A stretch of DNA of 64,000 bases from Streptomyces zhaozhouensis (GTDB lineage: Bacteria; Actinomycetota; Actinomycetes; Streptomycetales; Streptomycetaceae): the NCBI RefSeq assembly GCF_900230195.1, contig NZ_OCNE01000007.1:62001-126000 (forward strand), given 5' to 3'. Below the pieces are notes generated by a model that saw only the letters and a list, made by a program, of their open reading frames with translations, searched no databases and was not told the origin of the DNA. Positions 50,084 to 59,045 of this stretch are shown piece after piece. Both the position numbers and the translations under genes were made by a program. Position 1 is the first letter of the stretch. Each line of letters begins with the position of its first letter.

Positions 50084-50854
50084 CTACCCGCCGGTCACCT
50101 CGGGGAAGAAGTTCTGGAACGCCTCCGTGGAGTCGCCGAGCGCGCGGGCGTAGGGCGCGTCGAAGTACCAGATGAGGAAGAGCAGGAAGGTGATCAACGC
50201 GCTGAAGAGCCCGGCCAGCAGCAACTCCCTTCCGGAGCGCTGGATCTGGAGGGTGAAGACCATGCCGACCGTCACCGCGGCGCCCGCCAGCAGCCCGACC
50301 CACACCACGGCCGGCATGGTGGACTCCGCGCTCTGGCCGCGCCCGGCCCGCGCCTCGTCGACGTCCGCCGCCTCGTCGAGCAGTGCCTGGTAGGCGGTGA
50401 CCTCGGCGAGCGTGGTCGGCTCGCGCTCAGCGACGGTGCCGCGCAGCGTCCCCAGCAACTCCTCGCCCTCGTCCGTGAGTTCGTTCTCCTCCAGCATGTG
50501 GTCCCACTCCGGGCCGACGGTCTGCGCCACATAGGAGTCGACGGCCGCGCGGATCTCCGCCGCGTGCTCGTCGGGGAAGACGGCGGCGCGTTCGGTCATC
50601 TCGTGCAGTCCCTGGGCCTCCTGCCGCACCCACTCGTCGGCGGCGGACCGTTCCTCCCAGACCCCGGCGATGGCCAGGCCCAGCACGATCGCGTAGACCA
50701 CGCCGATCATCATCGTCATGTACTCGATGACGTCGGGTGTCTCGCTCGGGTCGTCCCCTCGCGCGCTCTGCCGCCGCTGCCGCAGCACGGCGACGATCAG
50801 CACCACCGAGCAGGTGGCGAGGACGGCGAGGGTGAGGACCAGCCATTCGGACAT
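50084..50854 (-). CDS. DUF4239/bestrophin-like membrane protein
   Basis: 256 residues. Four hydrophobic segments (about 3-24, 45-66, 183-205 and 210-230) surround a central soluble helical region rich in Glu. The pattern fits the DUF4239 family of bestrophin-like membrane proteins, whose function is unknown. It is 18 bp downstream of the Pro-rich secreted protein gene and probably shares its transcript. Confidence 0.78.
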   Translation of the reverse strand: MSEWLVLTLAVLATCSVVLIVAVLRQRRQSARGDDPSETPDVIEYMTMMIGVVYAIVLGLAIAGVWEERSAADEWVRQEAQGLHEMTERAAVFPDEHAAEIRAAVDSYVAQTVGPEWDHMLEENELTDEGEELLGTLRGTVAEREPTTLAEVTAYQALLDEAADVDEARAGRGQSAESTMPAVVWVGLLAGAAVTVGMVFTLQIQRSGRELLLAGLFSALITFLLFLIWYFDAPYARALGDSTEAFQNFFPEVTGG

Positions 50855-50872
50855 CGATCGGTCTCCCGGGGG

Positions 50873-51445
50873 CTACGAGACGCTGGGACGGGCACGGGAA
50901 CGGGGGCGCAGCGCCGCCGCCGCCAGCACGGCGGGCGCGACGACCAGCAGCATCCGACTGACCACCGACTGCTTCGGGGCGGGCGGCGGGGGGTCGGGCA
51001 GGGTGCGGACGGCCGCCGACAGCGGCAGGGCGGCCGCCGGCGGCGGGGGAGCGGGCTCCTCGGGCTCGCCCGGCGGCGCCGGGTCGTCCGGCGGCCGAGG
51101 GGGCTCGGGCTCCGGGACGGCCGGGGGGCGGGGGAGCGCCGGCTCCGGGTCGTCCGGCGGCGCGGGCGCCTCGGGCGCGGGCGCGGCCGGGGGCTCGGGG
51201 GCCGGCTCCGGCGGGGGCTGGGGCTCCTCGCTCGGCGGCGACGACGGCTCGCTCGGCTCGGGCGGCGGGGGAGTCGGCTCCGGCTCCGGGGTGCGGCAGT
51301 CCCAGAAGACCGGCTCACCCGCGATCGCACACGAGTCGCCCGGCCGCCCGGCGGCCGACGCCTGGCCCTCGAACCCGGCCACCAGCGACACGGCGACGCC
51401 GAGGGCGCCGAGGGTGCTCCACCACGTTCGCTGCCCACTTGTCAC
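50873..51445 (-). CDS. Secreted Pro/Glu-rich protein with C-terminal membrane anchor
   Basis: About 190 residues. A signal peptide (ending near ASA) is followed by a short Cys-containing head (DSCAIAGEPVFWDC), then ~100 residues almost entirely of Pro, Glu, Ser and Ala, and a hydrophobic anchor (SRMLLVVAPAVLAAAALRP) with a basic tail. The Pro-rich stretch should be an extended rod spanning the cell wall. Two GTG starts are possible (51445 or 51466); 51445 has AGGATCG just before it. No function is recognised. It is transcribed with the DUF4239 gene. Confidence 0.6.
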   Translation of the reverse strand: MTSGQRTWWSTLGALGVAVSLVAGFEGQASAAGRPGDSCAIAGEPVFWDCRTPEPEPTPPPPEPSEPSSPPSEEPQPPPEPAPEPPAAPAPEAPAPPDDPEPALPRPPAVPEPEPPRPPDDPAPPGEPEEPAPPPPAAALPLSAAVRTLPDPPPPAPKQSVVSRMLLVVAPAVLAAAALRPRSRARPSVS

Positions 51446-51608
51446 GGGGCGATCCTGACGTCTCACCCGTCGCGGAACGGCCGTTGCGCCAGCTTTTCGC
51501 CTTATCCGGTGAACCGATCAACCCCTGCGGGGGGCCGCTCGCTCTCCCGTACGGACAAGTCGCGGACGTGGAAGGCGAGTTGAGCGGCCGACGGCGCCGG
51601 CCACACGT

Positions 51609-52817
51609 TCAGTCGCCCCGCGCGGCCGCGAGCAGGCGCGCCGGGTCGTCCAGCGCCGTGCGCACGGCGAGGCCGGCGGCGCCGCGCAGCGGGCCGTCGG
51701 GGCCCAGGGGCGAGGCGGTCACCGGCAGCGGGGTCTCCCGGCCGCCGGCCGCCACCGCCGTGCGCCGGCCCAACTCCCGCCGCAGCGGCGGCAGCAGCCA
51801 CGGCGCCAGCCGGGTGAGGGTGCCGCCGATCACGACCCGGCGTGGATCCAGCAGGTTGACCGCGCCGGAGAGCGCGATGCCCAGCGCGGTGCCGGCGCGG
51901 CGCACCGCGCGCAGCGCGGTCGGCTCGCCCGCCTCGCAGCGCGCCGTGAGCGCCCCCAGCCGCACGCCGGGGCCGGGCTCGATGCCGGCGGCGCGCAGCA
52001 CCGCCTCCTCGCCGGCGTAGGTCTCCAGGCAGCCGCGCCCGCCGCAGCCGCAGGGCGGCCCCTCCGGCCGCACCGGCACATGCCCCAGCTCGCCGGCGAA
52101 ACCGTGGGCGCCGCTGAGGAGTCGGCCGTCCAGCACCACGCAGGCGCCGATGCCGATCTGGGCCGACACGTAGACGAAGCCGTCGGCCGCCGGGTCGCCG
52201 CGCGACCACAGCTCGGCGAGCCCGCCGAGGCTGGCCTCGTTGTGGACGGTGACCTCGCCGAGGTCGGCGGGGAGCAGCCCGGCCAGCTCGACGTCGCGCC
52301 AGCCCAGGTTGGGCGCCCGCAGCACGGTGGTGGTGCCCCGCGGCACCAGCCCCGGCACGGCCACCGCCAGCCCGGCCGGGCGCAGCCCGACCCCGTCCGC
52401 CTCGGCGCGGGCCCGGCGGGCCAGCGCCCGCAACTCGCCCAGCACCGCGTCGGGCGCGCGGTGCTGGGCGCGGAACTCCTTCTCGACCCGGACCCGGATC
52501 TCGCCCCGCAGGTCGGCGGCGCAGACCGCGAGGTGGTCCACCCCGATCTCGGCGCCGAAGCCGCACGGCCCCCGGTCGGTCAGCCGCAGCTGGCTGCCCG
52601 GCCGGCCGACCGAACCGGAGCGCCCCGGGCCCTCCTCCACCAGCAGCCGGCCGCGCAGCAGCGTCTCCACCAGGGTGGAGACCGCCGCCCTGGTCAGCCC
52701 GATGCGGGTGGCCACCGTGGCGCGTGAGAGCGGCCCCTCGGCGGCGAGCGTGTGCAGGACCCGCGAGAGGTTGAGCTGACGCATCGCCGACTGCGGCGTG
52801 GGCGCCGGTTGGGCCAC
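51609..52817 (-). CDS. ROK-family transcriptional regulator (xylose repressor-like)
   Basis: 402 residues. An N-terminal winged helix (about 12-70, LSRATVATRIGLTRAAVSTLVE in two parts) is followed by a ROK sugar-kinase-like domain with the zinc-binding Cys cluster CGCGGRGCLE (about 257-266) and the ExGH-type signature ELGHVPV. Kinase residues may be retained but the role is sensing. Its position immediately downstream of xylB on the same strand, beside divergent xylA, marks it as the XylR-type repressor of the xylose genes. The GTG at 52817 is used. Confidence 0.87.
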   Translation of the reverse strand: MAQPAPTPQSAMRQLNLSRVLHTLAAEGPLSRATVATRIGLTRAAVSTLVETLLRGRLLVEEGPGRSGSVGRPGSQLRLTDRGPCGFGAEIGVDHLAVCAADLRGEIRVRVEKEFRAQHRAPDAVLGELRALARRARAEADGVGLRPAGLAVAVPGLVPRGTTTVLRAPNLGWRDVELAGLLPADLGEVTVHNEASLGGLAELWSRGDPAADGFVYVSAQIGIGACVVLDGRLLSGAHGFAGELGHVPVRPEGPPCGCGGRGCLETYAGEEAVLRAAGIEPGPGVRLGALTARCEAGEPTALRAVRRAGTALGIALSGAVNLLDPRRVVIGGTLTRLAPWLLPPLRRELGRRTAVAAGGRETPLPVTASPLGPDGPLRGAAGLAVRTALDDPARLLAAARGD

Positions 52818-52865
52818 CTGGACTCCCGTGCTGTCGAGCGGGCGTTGACCGTGCGGGCCGGCTGC

Positions 52866-54299
52866 TCAGTGGCGGCGCAGCAGCGCGTCCGCGTCCGCGA
52901 GGGTCGCCCCCAGCCGCTCCAGCGCGGCCTCGTCCCTGGGGACGGCCGGCAGCGAGGGCCCGCTGGCGGTGTCCCAGTCGCGCGCCACCGCGGCGGCCTC
53001 CCGGCCCAGCAGCAGCCCGGCGGCCTGCGCGGCGGCGCCCAGCGCCACCAGCTCCTCGGCCACCGGCACCCGCACCGGACGCCCCGAGAGCCGGCGGACC
53101 GTCTCCCGCCACGCGGTGCCCCTGGCCCCGCCGCCGATCAGCAGGATCGGCGCCTCGGGGTCGGCTCCCTCGTCGAGGACCAGGTCGAGCGCCTTCAGCA
53201 GCGCGAAGACCGCGCCGTCGTAGGCCGCCTGGAGCAGTTGGCCGGGCGTGGTGTCGTGCCGCAGCCCGTGGACCAGGCCGGAGGCGTAGGGCAGGTCGGG
53301 GGTGCGTTCCCCGTCGAGGAACGGCAGCACCACGGCCTGCCCGCCGGCCTCCACCGCCTCCCGGTCGCGGCCCAGCAGCGTGGCGAACCGGTCGACGGCG
53401 AGCGTGCAGTTGAGCGTGCAGGCCAGCGGGAGGAACGCGGAGCCGGCGTCGGCGAAGCCGGCGACCGTGCCCGTCGGGTCGGACGGGCGGCGCTCCGAGA
53501 CCGCGTAGACCGTGCCCGAGGTGCCCAGGCTGAGCACCGGGCTGCCGGGGGCGAGGCCGAGGCCGAGCGCCCCGGCCATGTTGTCCCCGGTGCCGGCGGC
53601 CACCGGGATGCCGGCGGGCAGCGGCAGCCCCTCGGTCACCGTGCCCGCGGCCTCGCCCGGGGCGACGACCCGGGGCAGCAGCGCCGGGTCGAGGCCGACA
53701 TGGGCCAGGACGCCCTCGTCGTAGCTCTCGGTCGCCGTCGACCACCAGCCGCTCCCCGAGGCGTCGCCCCGGTCGGTGGTGCCGGCCGTCACCGGCTGCC
53801 CGGCGAGCCGTCCGGTGAGGTAGTCGTGCGGCAGCCGCACCGCCTGGGTCGCCGCCGCGGCCGCCGGCTCGTGCTCGGTCAGCCAGGCCCACTTGGTCAC
53901 CGTGAACGAGGCGGCCGGCACGCTGCCGACCCGCTCCGCCCACGCCCCGGGGCCGCCCAACTCGGCGAGCAGCCGGTCGCGTTGGGGGGCCGAGCGGGTG
54001 TCGTTCCACAGCAGCGCGTTGCGCACCGGGCGGCCGTCGGCGCCCAGCGTCACCAGCCCGTGCTGCTGGCCGGCGACCGCGACGGCCGCCGCGCGCCGCG
54101 CCGGCTCGCCGCACTGGGCGAGCGCCGCGGTCAGCGCCTCCCACCACACCTCGGGGTCGCTGTCGTGCTCGGCGGTCACCTGGTGCGGGGCCTGGCCCCT
54201 GGCGACCACCGCGCCGGTGGCGGCGTCCACCACCAGCACCTTGGTGGACTGGGTCGAGCTGTCCACACCGACCACCAGGGGGCCTTCTGCTGCGGTCAT
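52866..54299 (-). CDS. xylB: Xylulokinase
   Basis: 477 residues of the FGGY kinase family. The N-terminal phosphate motif is GVDSSTQSTKVLV, followed by the family segments GQQHGLV and LLWNDTRS, DYLTGRLAG, the adenosine-binding LSLGTSGTVYAV and C-terminal IGGGARGTAWRE. It phosphorylates D-xylulose to xylulose-5-phosphate after the isomerase. The ATG at 54299 is preferred because AAGGACC stands 8-9 nt upstream; an ATG at 54317 has no ribosome-binding site. Divergent from xylA, 109 bp apart. Confidence 0.9.
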   Translation of the reverse strand: MTAAEGPLVVGVDSSTQSTKVLVVDAATGAVVARGQAPHQVTAEHDSDPEVWWEALTAALAQCGEPARRAAAVAVAGQQHGLVTLGADGRPVRNALLWNDTRSAPQRDRLLAELGGPGAWAERVGSVPAASFTVTKWAWLTEHEPAAAAATQAVRLPHDYLTGRLAGQPVTAGTTDRGDASGSGWWSTATESYDEGVLAHVGLDPALLPRVVAPGEAAGTVTEGLPLPAGIPVAAGTGDNMAGALGLGLAPGSPVLSLGTSGTVYAVSERRPSDPTGTVAGFADAGSAFLPLACTLNCTLAVDRFATLLGRDREAVEAGGQAVVLPFLDGERTPDLPYASGLVHGLRHDTTPGQLLQAAYDGAVFALLKALDLVLDEGADPEAPILLIGGGARGTAWRETVRRLSGRPVRVPVAEELVALGAAAQAAGLLLGREAAAVARDWDTASGPSLPAVPRDEAALERLGATLADADALLRRH

Positions 54300-54365
54300 T
54301 GCGCTCGGTCCTTCCATAAGCCACGGGCGAGGGGGGTTCCTAAGGCGGGCCCTCGCATACTAATT

Positions 54366-54373
54366 TGTTAACA
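54366..54373. promoter_or_regulatory. TGTTAACA palindrome in xylA/xylB divergent promoter
   Basis: In the 109-bp divergent region the only AT-rich segment (CATACTAATTTGTTAACAG, about 54356-54374) contains an 8-bp palindrome flanked by a possible -10. Such AT-rich sites are typical for ROK xylose repressors. The exact operator half-sites are not clear. Confidence 0.4.
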
Positions 54374-54408
54374 GCCATGACGAAATACTGGGGAGCCGAG
54401 GAGCCGCC

Positions 54409-55581
54409 ATGTCATTCCAGCCCACCCCCGAGGACAAGTTCAGCTTCGGTCTGTGGACCGTGGGCTGGCGGGGTAACGACCCGTTCGGCGACGCCACCAG
54501 GCCCGCGCTGGACCCGGTCGAGTCGGTCAACCGGCTGGCCGAGCTCGGCGCCTGGGGCGTCACCTTCCACGACGACGACCTGATCCCGTTCGGCGCCTCG
54601 GCCGACGAGCGCCAGCACCACGTCAGCCGCTTCCGGAAGGCCCTGGACGCCACCGGCGTCGTGGTGCCCATGGTCACCACCAACCTCTTCACCCACCCCG
54701 TCTTCAAGGACGGCGGCTTCACCTCCAACGACCGTGACGTCCGCCGCTACGCGCTCCGCAAGGTGCTGCGCAACATCGACCTCGCCGCCGAGCTCGGCGC
54801 CCAGACCTTCGTGGCCTGGGGCGGACGCGAGGGCTCGGAGAGCGGCGGGGCCAAGGACGTGCGCGCCGCGCTCGACCGCTTCAAGGAGGCCTTCGACCTG
54901 CTCGCCGACTACGTGGTGAGCAAGGGCTACGACCTGCGGTTCGCGATCGAGCCCAAGCCCAACGAGCCGCGCGGCGACATCCTGCTGCCGACCGTCGGCC
55001 ACGCGCTGGCGTTCATCGACCGGCTGGAGCGGCCCGAGCTCTTCGGCGTCAACCCCGAGGTCGGACACGAGCAGATGGCCGGGCTGAACTTCCCGCACGG
55101 CATCGCGCAGGCGCTGTGGTCGAACAAGCTCTTCCACATCGACCTCAACGGCCAGACCGGCATCAAGTACGACCAGGACCTGCGCTTCGGCGGCGGCGAC
55201 CTGCGCGCCGCGTTCTGGCTCGTCGACCTCCTGGAGGCGGCCGGCTACGAGGGGCCCAGGCACTTCGACTTCAAGCCGCCGCGCACCGAGGACATCGACG
55301 GCGTCTGGGCCTCGGCCGCCGGCTGTATGCGCAACTACCTGATCCTCAAGGAGCGCGCCGCCGGGTTCCGCGCCGACCCGGAGGTCCAGGAGGCGCTGCG
55401 CGTCGCCCGCGTCGACGAGCTGGCCAGGCCCACCCTGGACGAGGGGGAGGGCTTCGAGGAACTGCTGGCCGACCGTTCCACCTTCGAGGAGTTCGACCCG
55501 GACGCCGCCGCCGAGCGCGGCATGGCCTTCGAGGCGCTCGACCAGCTGGCCACGGACCACCTGCTGGGCGTGCGGAGCTGA
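54409..55581 (+). CDS. xylA: Xylose isomerase
   Basis: 390 residues of the class I (Actinomycete-type) enzyme. The catalytic His lies in [11 protein letters not shown] (about 52), metal ligands are in [12 protein letters not shown] (Glu about 182) and [11 protein letters not shown] (about 216), and the ending has [14 protein letters not shown]. It converts D-xylose to D-xylulose (and glucose to fructose). The GAGGAG ribosome-binding site precedes the ATG at 54409. With xylB and the ROK regulator it is a complete xylose catabolic module. Confidence 0.96.
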   Translation: MSFQPTPEDKFSFGLWTVGWRGNDPFGDATRPALDPVESVNRLAELGAWGVTFHDDDLIPFGASADERQHHVSRFRKALDATGVVVPMVTTNLFTHPVFKDGGFTSNDRDVRRYALRKVLRNIDLAAELGAQTFVAWGGREGSESGGAKDVRAALDRFKEAFDLLADYVVSKGYDLRFAIEPKPNEPRGDILLPTVGHALAFIDRLERPELFGVNPEVGHEQMAGLNFPHGIAQALWSNKLFHIDLNGQTGIKYDQDLRFGGGDLRAAFWLVDLLEAAGYEGPRHFDFKPPRTEDIDGVWASAAGCMRNYLILKERAAGFRADPEVQEALRVARVDELARPTLDEGEGFEELLADRSTFEEFDPDAAAERGMAFEALDQLATDHLLGVRS

Positions 55582-55593
55582 CCAGGAGGTGCC

Positions 55594-55628
55594 GCCGTCC
55601 CCGCTCCCGCGCCGGGAGCGGGGACGGC
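55594..55628. terminator. Bidirectional 15-bp stem terminator
   Basis: GCCGTCCCCGCTCCC (55594-55608) pairs perfectly with 55614-55628 around a 5-nt loop, between convergent xylA and the VOC gene. The right arm reaches the last base of the VOC gene stop codon. Confidence 0.85.
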
Positions 55629-56026
55629 TATCTCTCGGGGTAGAGGCAGAACTCGTTGCCCTCCGGGTCGGCCAGCACCAGATGGTCCGCGTGGCGGGTC
55701 AGCACCCGCGCGCCGAGGCCCGTCAACCGCTCGGCCTCCGCCCCGACGTCGGCGGCCAGCACGTCGGGGTGGACGCGGTTCTTGCCGACCGCCGGCTCCG
55801 ACACCCGCTGGAACCACAGCCGTGGCCCGCCGCCGTCCACCGGCTCCACCAGCACCGTGGGGTCGTCCTCCGGCCCCTCGAAACCCAGCGCCCGCAGCCG
55901 GGCCAGCTCCGCGTCGTCGTACGGCGCCACCGCGTACCCGTCCAGCGCCGCTGCCCAGAAGCGCGCGACGGCCGAGGGGCGCGCCGCGTCGAAGACGAAG
56001 TCGTGAAGTCGTGCCACGCGCCCCAT
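55628..56026 (-). CDS. VOC-family (glyoxalase-like) protein
   Basis: 132 residues in a double beta-alpha-beta-beta-beta fold: LHDFVFDAARPSAVARFWAA starts the first half, and VHPDVLAADVGAEAERL the second, ending DPEGNEFCLYPER. Metal ligands of the glyoxalase class are partly visible (His8, Glu near 127). The family includes dioxygenases and antibiotic-binding proteins; the specific role is unknown. The stop codon sits inside the terminator stem. Confidence 0.8.
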   Translation of the reverse strand: MGRVARLHDFVFDAARPSAVARFWAAALDGYAVAPYDDAELARLRALGFEGPEDDPTVLVEPVDGGGPRLWFQRVSEPAVGKNRVHPDVLAADVGAEAERLTGLGARVLTRHADHLVLADPEGNEFCLYPER

Positions 56027-56075
56027 ACTTGACGCCCGCGCGCCCCGGCGCCAGCGGGTATCGCCCCGGGCGCCC

Positions 56076-56936
56076 TCAGAGCCGGCCGGCGGTGCGGGCC
56101 AGCGCGGCGAGCGCGAGGGAACGGCTGTGTGCCGGCCACGCGAGGTGGGTGGCCACCTCGGGCGCGTCCGACAGCGGAACGGCCGCGTGCGCGGACCACA
56201 GCCAGGAGACGGCGGAGACCGGGAAGACGGCCGCGGCGCGTCCGAGCGCGATCAGCTGGCCCAGCTGCGTCTGGTCGTGGATCTCGGGCCCCGGCCCCGG
56301 CGGACGCCCGTCGGGGCCGGGCCAACGGGCCAACGGCAGACCGGGGATGGCGCCGACCTCGGCCATCGACAGGCTCGCGCGGGCCGCGAGCCGGTGCCCG
56401 GCGGGCAGGACCGCCACCTGCCCCTCGGTCGACAGCCGCTCGCTGTCGAACCCGGCCAGCGAGCGGGGCGGCACATGGATCAGCGCCACGTCGGCCCGCC
56501 CGTCGCGCAGCATCTCCTCCTGCTCGCAGGTGCCGCTCGGCAGCACCTCCACCTCGGCCGCGCCGGGCTCGGCCGCGTAGGCGTCGAGCAGCTTCCGCAG
56601 CTGTTCGTGGAACGCGCCGGCCTTCACCGCCAGCACCAGCCGCTCGCGCGCGCCCCCGTCCGCGCCGGCGCGTCGCGTCCGGCGTGCGGCGGCCCGCGTC
56701 ATGGCCAGGGCCGCGCGCCCCTCGTGCAGCAGCGTCTCCCCGGCGCCGGTCAACGCCACGCCCCGCCGGTCGCGCGTCAACAACCGCACGCCCAAGCGCC
56801 GTTCCAGCCGCTGGATAGCCCGGGACAGCGGCGGCTGGGCCATGCCGAGCCGCTCGGCGGCCCGGCCGAAGTGCAGCTCCTCGGCCACGGCGACGAAGTA
56901 CCGCAGCTCGCGGGTCTCCAACGGGGTGTCGTCCAT
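56076..56936 (-). CDS. LysR-family transcriptional regulator
   Basis: 286 residues. The N-terminal winged helix (about 8-66) reads LRYFVAVAEELHFGRAAERL, AQPPLSRAIQRLE and LGVRLLTRDRRGV. The effector-binding domain (about 95-280) includes RERLVLAVKAGAFHEQL. It is divergent from an aldo/keto reductase, with a 27-bp inverted repeat in between, so it probably activates that gene and represses itself. The ligand is unknown. Confidence 0.9.
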   Translation of the reverse strand: MDDTPLETRELRYFVAVAEELHFGRAAERLGMAQPPLSRAIQRLERRLGVRLLTRDRRGVALTGAGETLLHEGRAALAMTRAAARRTRRAGADGGARERLVLAVKAGAFHEQLRKLLDAYAAEPGAAEVEVLPSGTCEQEEMLRDGRADVALIHVPPRSLAGFDSERLSTEGQVAVLPAGHRLAARASLSMAEVGAIPGLPLARWPGPDGRPPGPGPEIHDQTQLGQLIALGRAAAVFPVSAVSWLWSAHAAVPLSDAPEVATHLAWPAHSRSLALAALARTAGRL

Positions 56937-56948
56937 GGTCCCAACGTA

Positions 56949-56975
56949 GCGGTGATACCGGTCGGGTATCACCGC
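56949..56975. promoter_or_regulatory. LysR binding site, 10-7-10 inverted repeat
   Basis: GCGGTGATAC-N7-GTATCACCGC is a perfect inverted repeat located 13 bp upstream of the lysR ATG and 52 bp before the aldo/keto reductase. It contains the T-N11-A geometry of LysR activator sites (ATAC-N7-GTAT core). A partial third half-site (ATCGGTATTGG) follows at about 56983-56993. Confidence 0.75.
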
Positions 56976-57026
56976 CCACCGCATCGGTATTGGCGGCGCC
57001 CCCCGCCGCCCGGCCACGATCGCCCC

Positions 57027-57899
57027 ATGCACACTCCTTCCACGCCGCCCGGCGGCACCTGGACCCTGGGCGACCTCACCGTCACCCGTCTCGGCTACGG
57101 CGCCATGCGGCTCGCGGGTCCCGGCGTCATGGGCCCGCCCGCCGACCACGAGGGCGCCCTCGCCGTCCTGCGCGAGGCCGCCGACCTCGGGATCACCCAC
57201 ATCGACACGGCCGGCGCCTACGGCCCCCGCGTCACCAACCGGCTGATCCGCGAGGCGCTGCGCCCCGTGGCCGGGACGCCGCCGCACATCGTCACCAAGG
57301 TCGGCGCGGTCCGCGACGCGCGGGGCGGCTGGCCGCCCGCCCGGCGCCCCGAGGAACTGCGCCGCGCCGTCCACGAGAACCTCGCCGACCTCGGCCTCGA
57401 CGCCCTCGACGTCGTCAACCTCCGCCTCGGCGACGCCACCGGCCCGCGCGAGGGCTCGCTCGCCGAGCCCTTCGAGGCCCTCGTCGCGCTCCGGAGCGAG
57501 GGCCTGATCCGCCACCTCGGGGTGAGCAACGCGACGCCCGCACAGGTCGCCGAGGCCCGCTCCCTCGCCCCGCTGGTGTGCGTGCAGAACCAGTACCACC
57601 TCGCCGACCGCCGGGACGACGCGCTGATCGACGAACTCGCCGCGGCGGGCATCGCCTACGTGCCCTTCTTCCCCCTCGGCGGCTTCACCCCGCTCCGGTC
57701 CACGACCCTCGAAGCCGTGGCCGCCCGGCTCGGCGCCCCGCCGATGTCCGTCGCCCTCGCCTGGCTGCTGCACCGCTCGCCGAACATCCTGCCCATCCCC
57801 GGCACCTCGTCCGTGGCCCATCTGCGGGAGAACGTCGCCGGCGCGGGACTCGTGCTGCCCGAGGCGGAGCGCGCCGCACTGGACGGCATCGCCGGCTGA
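57027..57899 (+). CDS. Aldo/keto reductase
   Basis: 290 residues of the AKR superfamily. The tetrad is represented by Asp in HIDTAGAYGP and its Tyr (about 55-64), Lys in IVTKVGA (about 91), and a non-canonical position for His: the usual YxxHR strand reads DVVNLRLGD, so the proton-relay His is replaced by Asn (about 133). This suggests altered activity. The NADPH segment is PIPGTSSVAHLREN. Its promoter carries the LysR inverted repeat, which indicates LysR control. Confidence 0.87.
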   Translation: MHTPSTPPGGTWTLGDLTVTRLGYGAMRLAGPGVMGPPADHEGALAVLREAADLGITHIDTAGAYGPRVTNRLIREALRPVAGTPPHIVTKVGAVRDARGGWPPARRPEELRRAVHENLADLGLDALDVVNLRLGDATGPREGSLAEPFEALVALRSEGLIRHLGVSNATPAQVAEARSLAPLVCVQNQYHLADRRDDALIDELAAAGIAYVPFFPLGGFTPLRSTTLEAVAARLGAPPMSVALAWLLHRSPNILPIPGTSSVAHLRENVAGAGLVLPEAERAALDGIAG

Positions 57900-57919
57900 C
57901 CGGCGGCGCGCCCGCCGCC

Positions 57920-58876
57920 TCAGCGGCGCCGCCGGCGCACGGTCAGCGCGGCCAGCCCGGCGACGACCAGCGCCACCCCGCACCAGCCGACCGGGGCCAG
58001 CCGCTCGCCCACCACCGCCACCGCCAGCACGGCGGCCACCAACGGCTCGAAGAGGCTGAGGGTGACCGCCGTGCTCGCCCGCACCCGGGCCAGCCCCGCC
58101 CCGAAGAGCAGATAGGCCAGGCACATCGGCACCACCGCCAGATAGCCCGTCACCGCCAGCCCGCGCGCCGACCCCAGCAGCGGTCCGCCGGTGACCGCCA
58201 GGACGGGCAGCAGCACCAGCGCCCCGAGTCCGAAGAGCGCGCCCATGGTCGCCCGCGCCCCGTGCCCGCCCCGTATCAGCCGGGAGGCGCAGTAGGAGTA
58301 CCCCGCGTAGCCGGCTCCGGCGACCACGCCCAGCACCACGCCCGCGGTGGGCCGTTCGCCGCTCACCGCGTCGCCGCCCCCGGCCAGCGTCAGCACCGCG
58401 CAGCCGAGTCCGGCGGCCACCGTCGCCGCCCACCAGCGGCGGCTCAGGGACAGCCCCTCGCAGCAACGTTCCAGCAGCGCGGCGAAGACCGGCGCCGAAC
58501 CGATGCTCACGACCGTGCCGACGGCGACCCCCGCCCAGGCCATCGAGGTGTAGAAGGCGAGCGGGTAGACCACGATGCCCGCCGCCCCGCACAGCGACCA
58601 CAGCGGGGAGCCGCGCCGCACCACGGCCCAGGCCGAGCGCCAGGCCAGGGCGACGGTGAGCAGCCCGCCGATGCCCATCGTGGCGGCGCCGAGCGCCAGC
58701 CCCGAGGCGCCCTCGGGCGCCAGGGTCGCGGCCGTGCCGGTGGTGCCCCACAACCCGGCGGCCGCGAGCACCAGCCAGGCGCCGCCGGCCAGTCGGGGAG
58801 CGGGGGAGGGGAGAGGAGAGGAAGCGGGGGCGTCGCCCGCGCCCGTGGAACCGGGAAGCCCGGAGGAAGACGTCAT
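57920..58876 (-). CDS. EamA/DMT-family exporter
   Basis: 318 residues with ten hydrophobic helices in two EamA repeats, and an N-terminal 25-residue hydrophilic Ser/Pro extension. Segments such as GLWGTTGTAATLAP, VVSIGSAPVFAALLER and GYLAVVPMCLAYLLFGAGL are typical of drug/metabolite transporters. It sits in the cytoplasmic membrane and probably exports a small metabolite or amino acid. Convergent with the aldo/keto reductase gene, only 20 bp apart. Confidence 0.85.
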   Translation of the reverse strand: MTSSSGLPGSTGAGDAPASSPLPSPAPRLAGGAWLVLAAAGLWGTTGTAATLAPEGASGLALGAATMGIGGLLTVALAWRSAWAVVRRGSPLWSLCGAAGIVVYPLAFYTSMAWAGVAVGTVVSIGSAPVFAALLERCCEGLSLSRRWWAATVAAGLGCAVLTLAGGGDAVSGERPTAGVVLGVVAGAGYAGYSYCASRLIRGGHGARATMGALFGLGALVLLPVLAVTGGPLLGSARGLAVTGYLAVVPMCLAYLLFGAGLARVRASTAVTLSLFEPLVAAVLAVAVVGERLAPVGWCGVALVVAGLAALTVRRRRR

Positions 58877-59045
58877 GGGATCAGGTGTCCTGTTTCCGTT
58901 GGAATCCTACGAGGGACCAGCGGAGGGCACACTCGACGAGCCGGCCGCGCCTCGGCGCCCGGCGGAGAAGAAACGGTGAGCCGTGCCCTCAGCGGGCGAA
59001 CGGCGGCGGGGTGACCCGGTTCCAGTAGGTCGGCATGGCAGCAGG

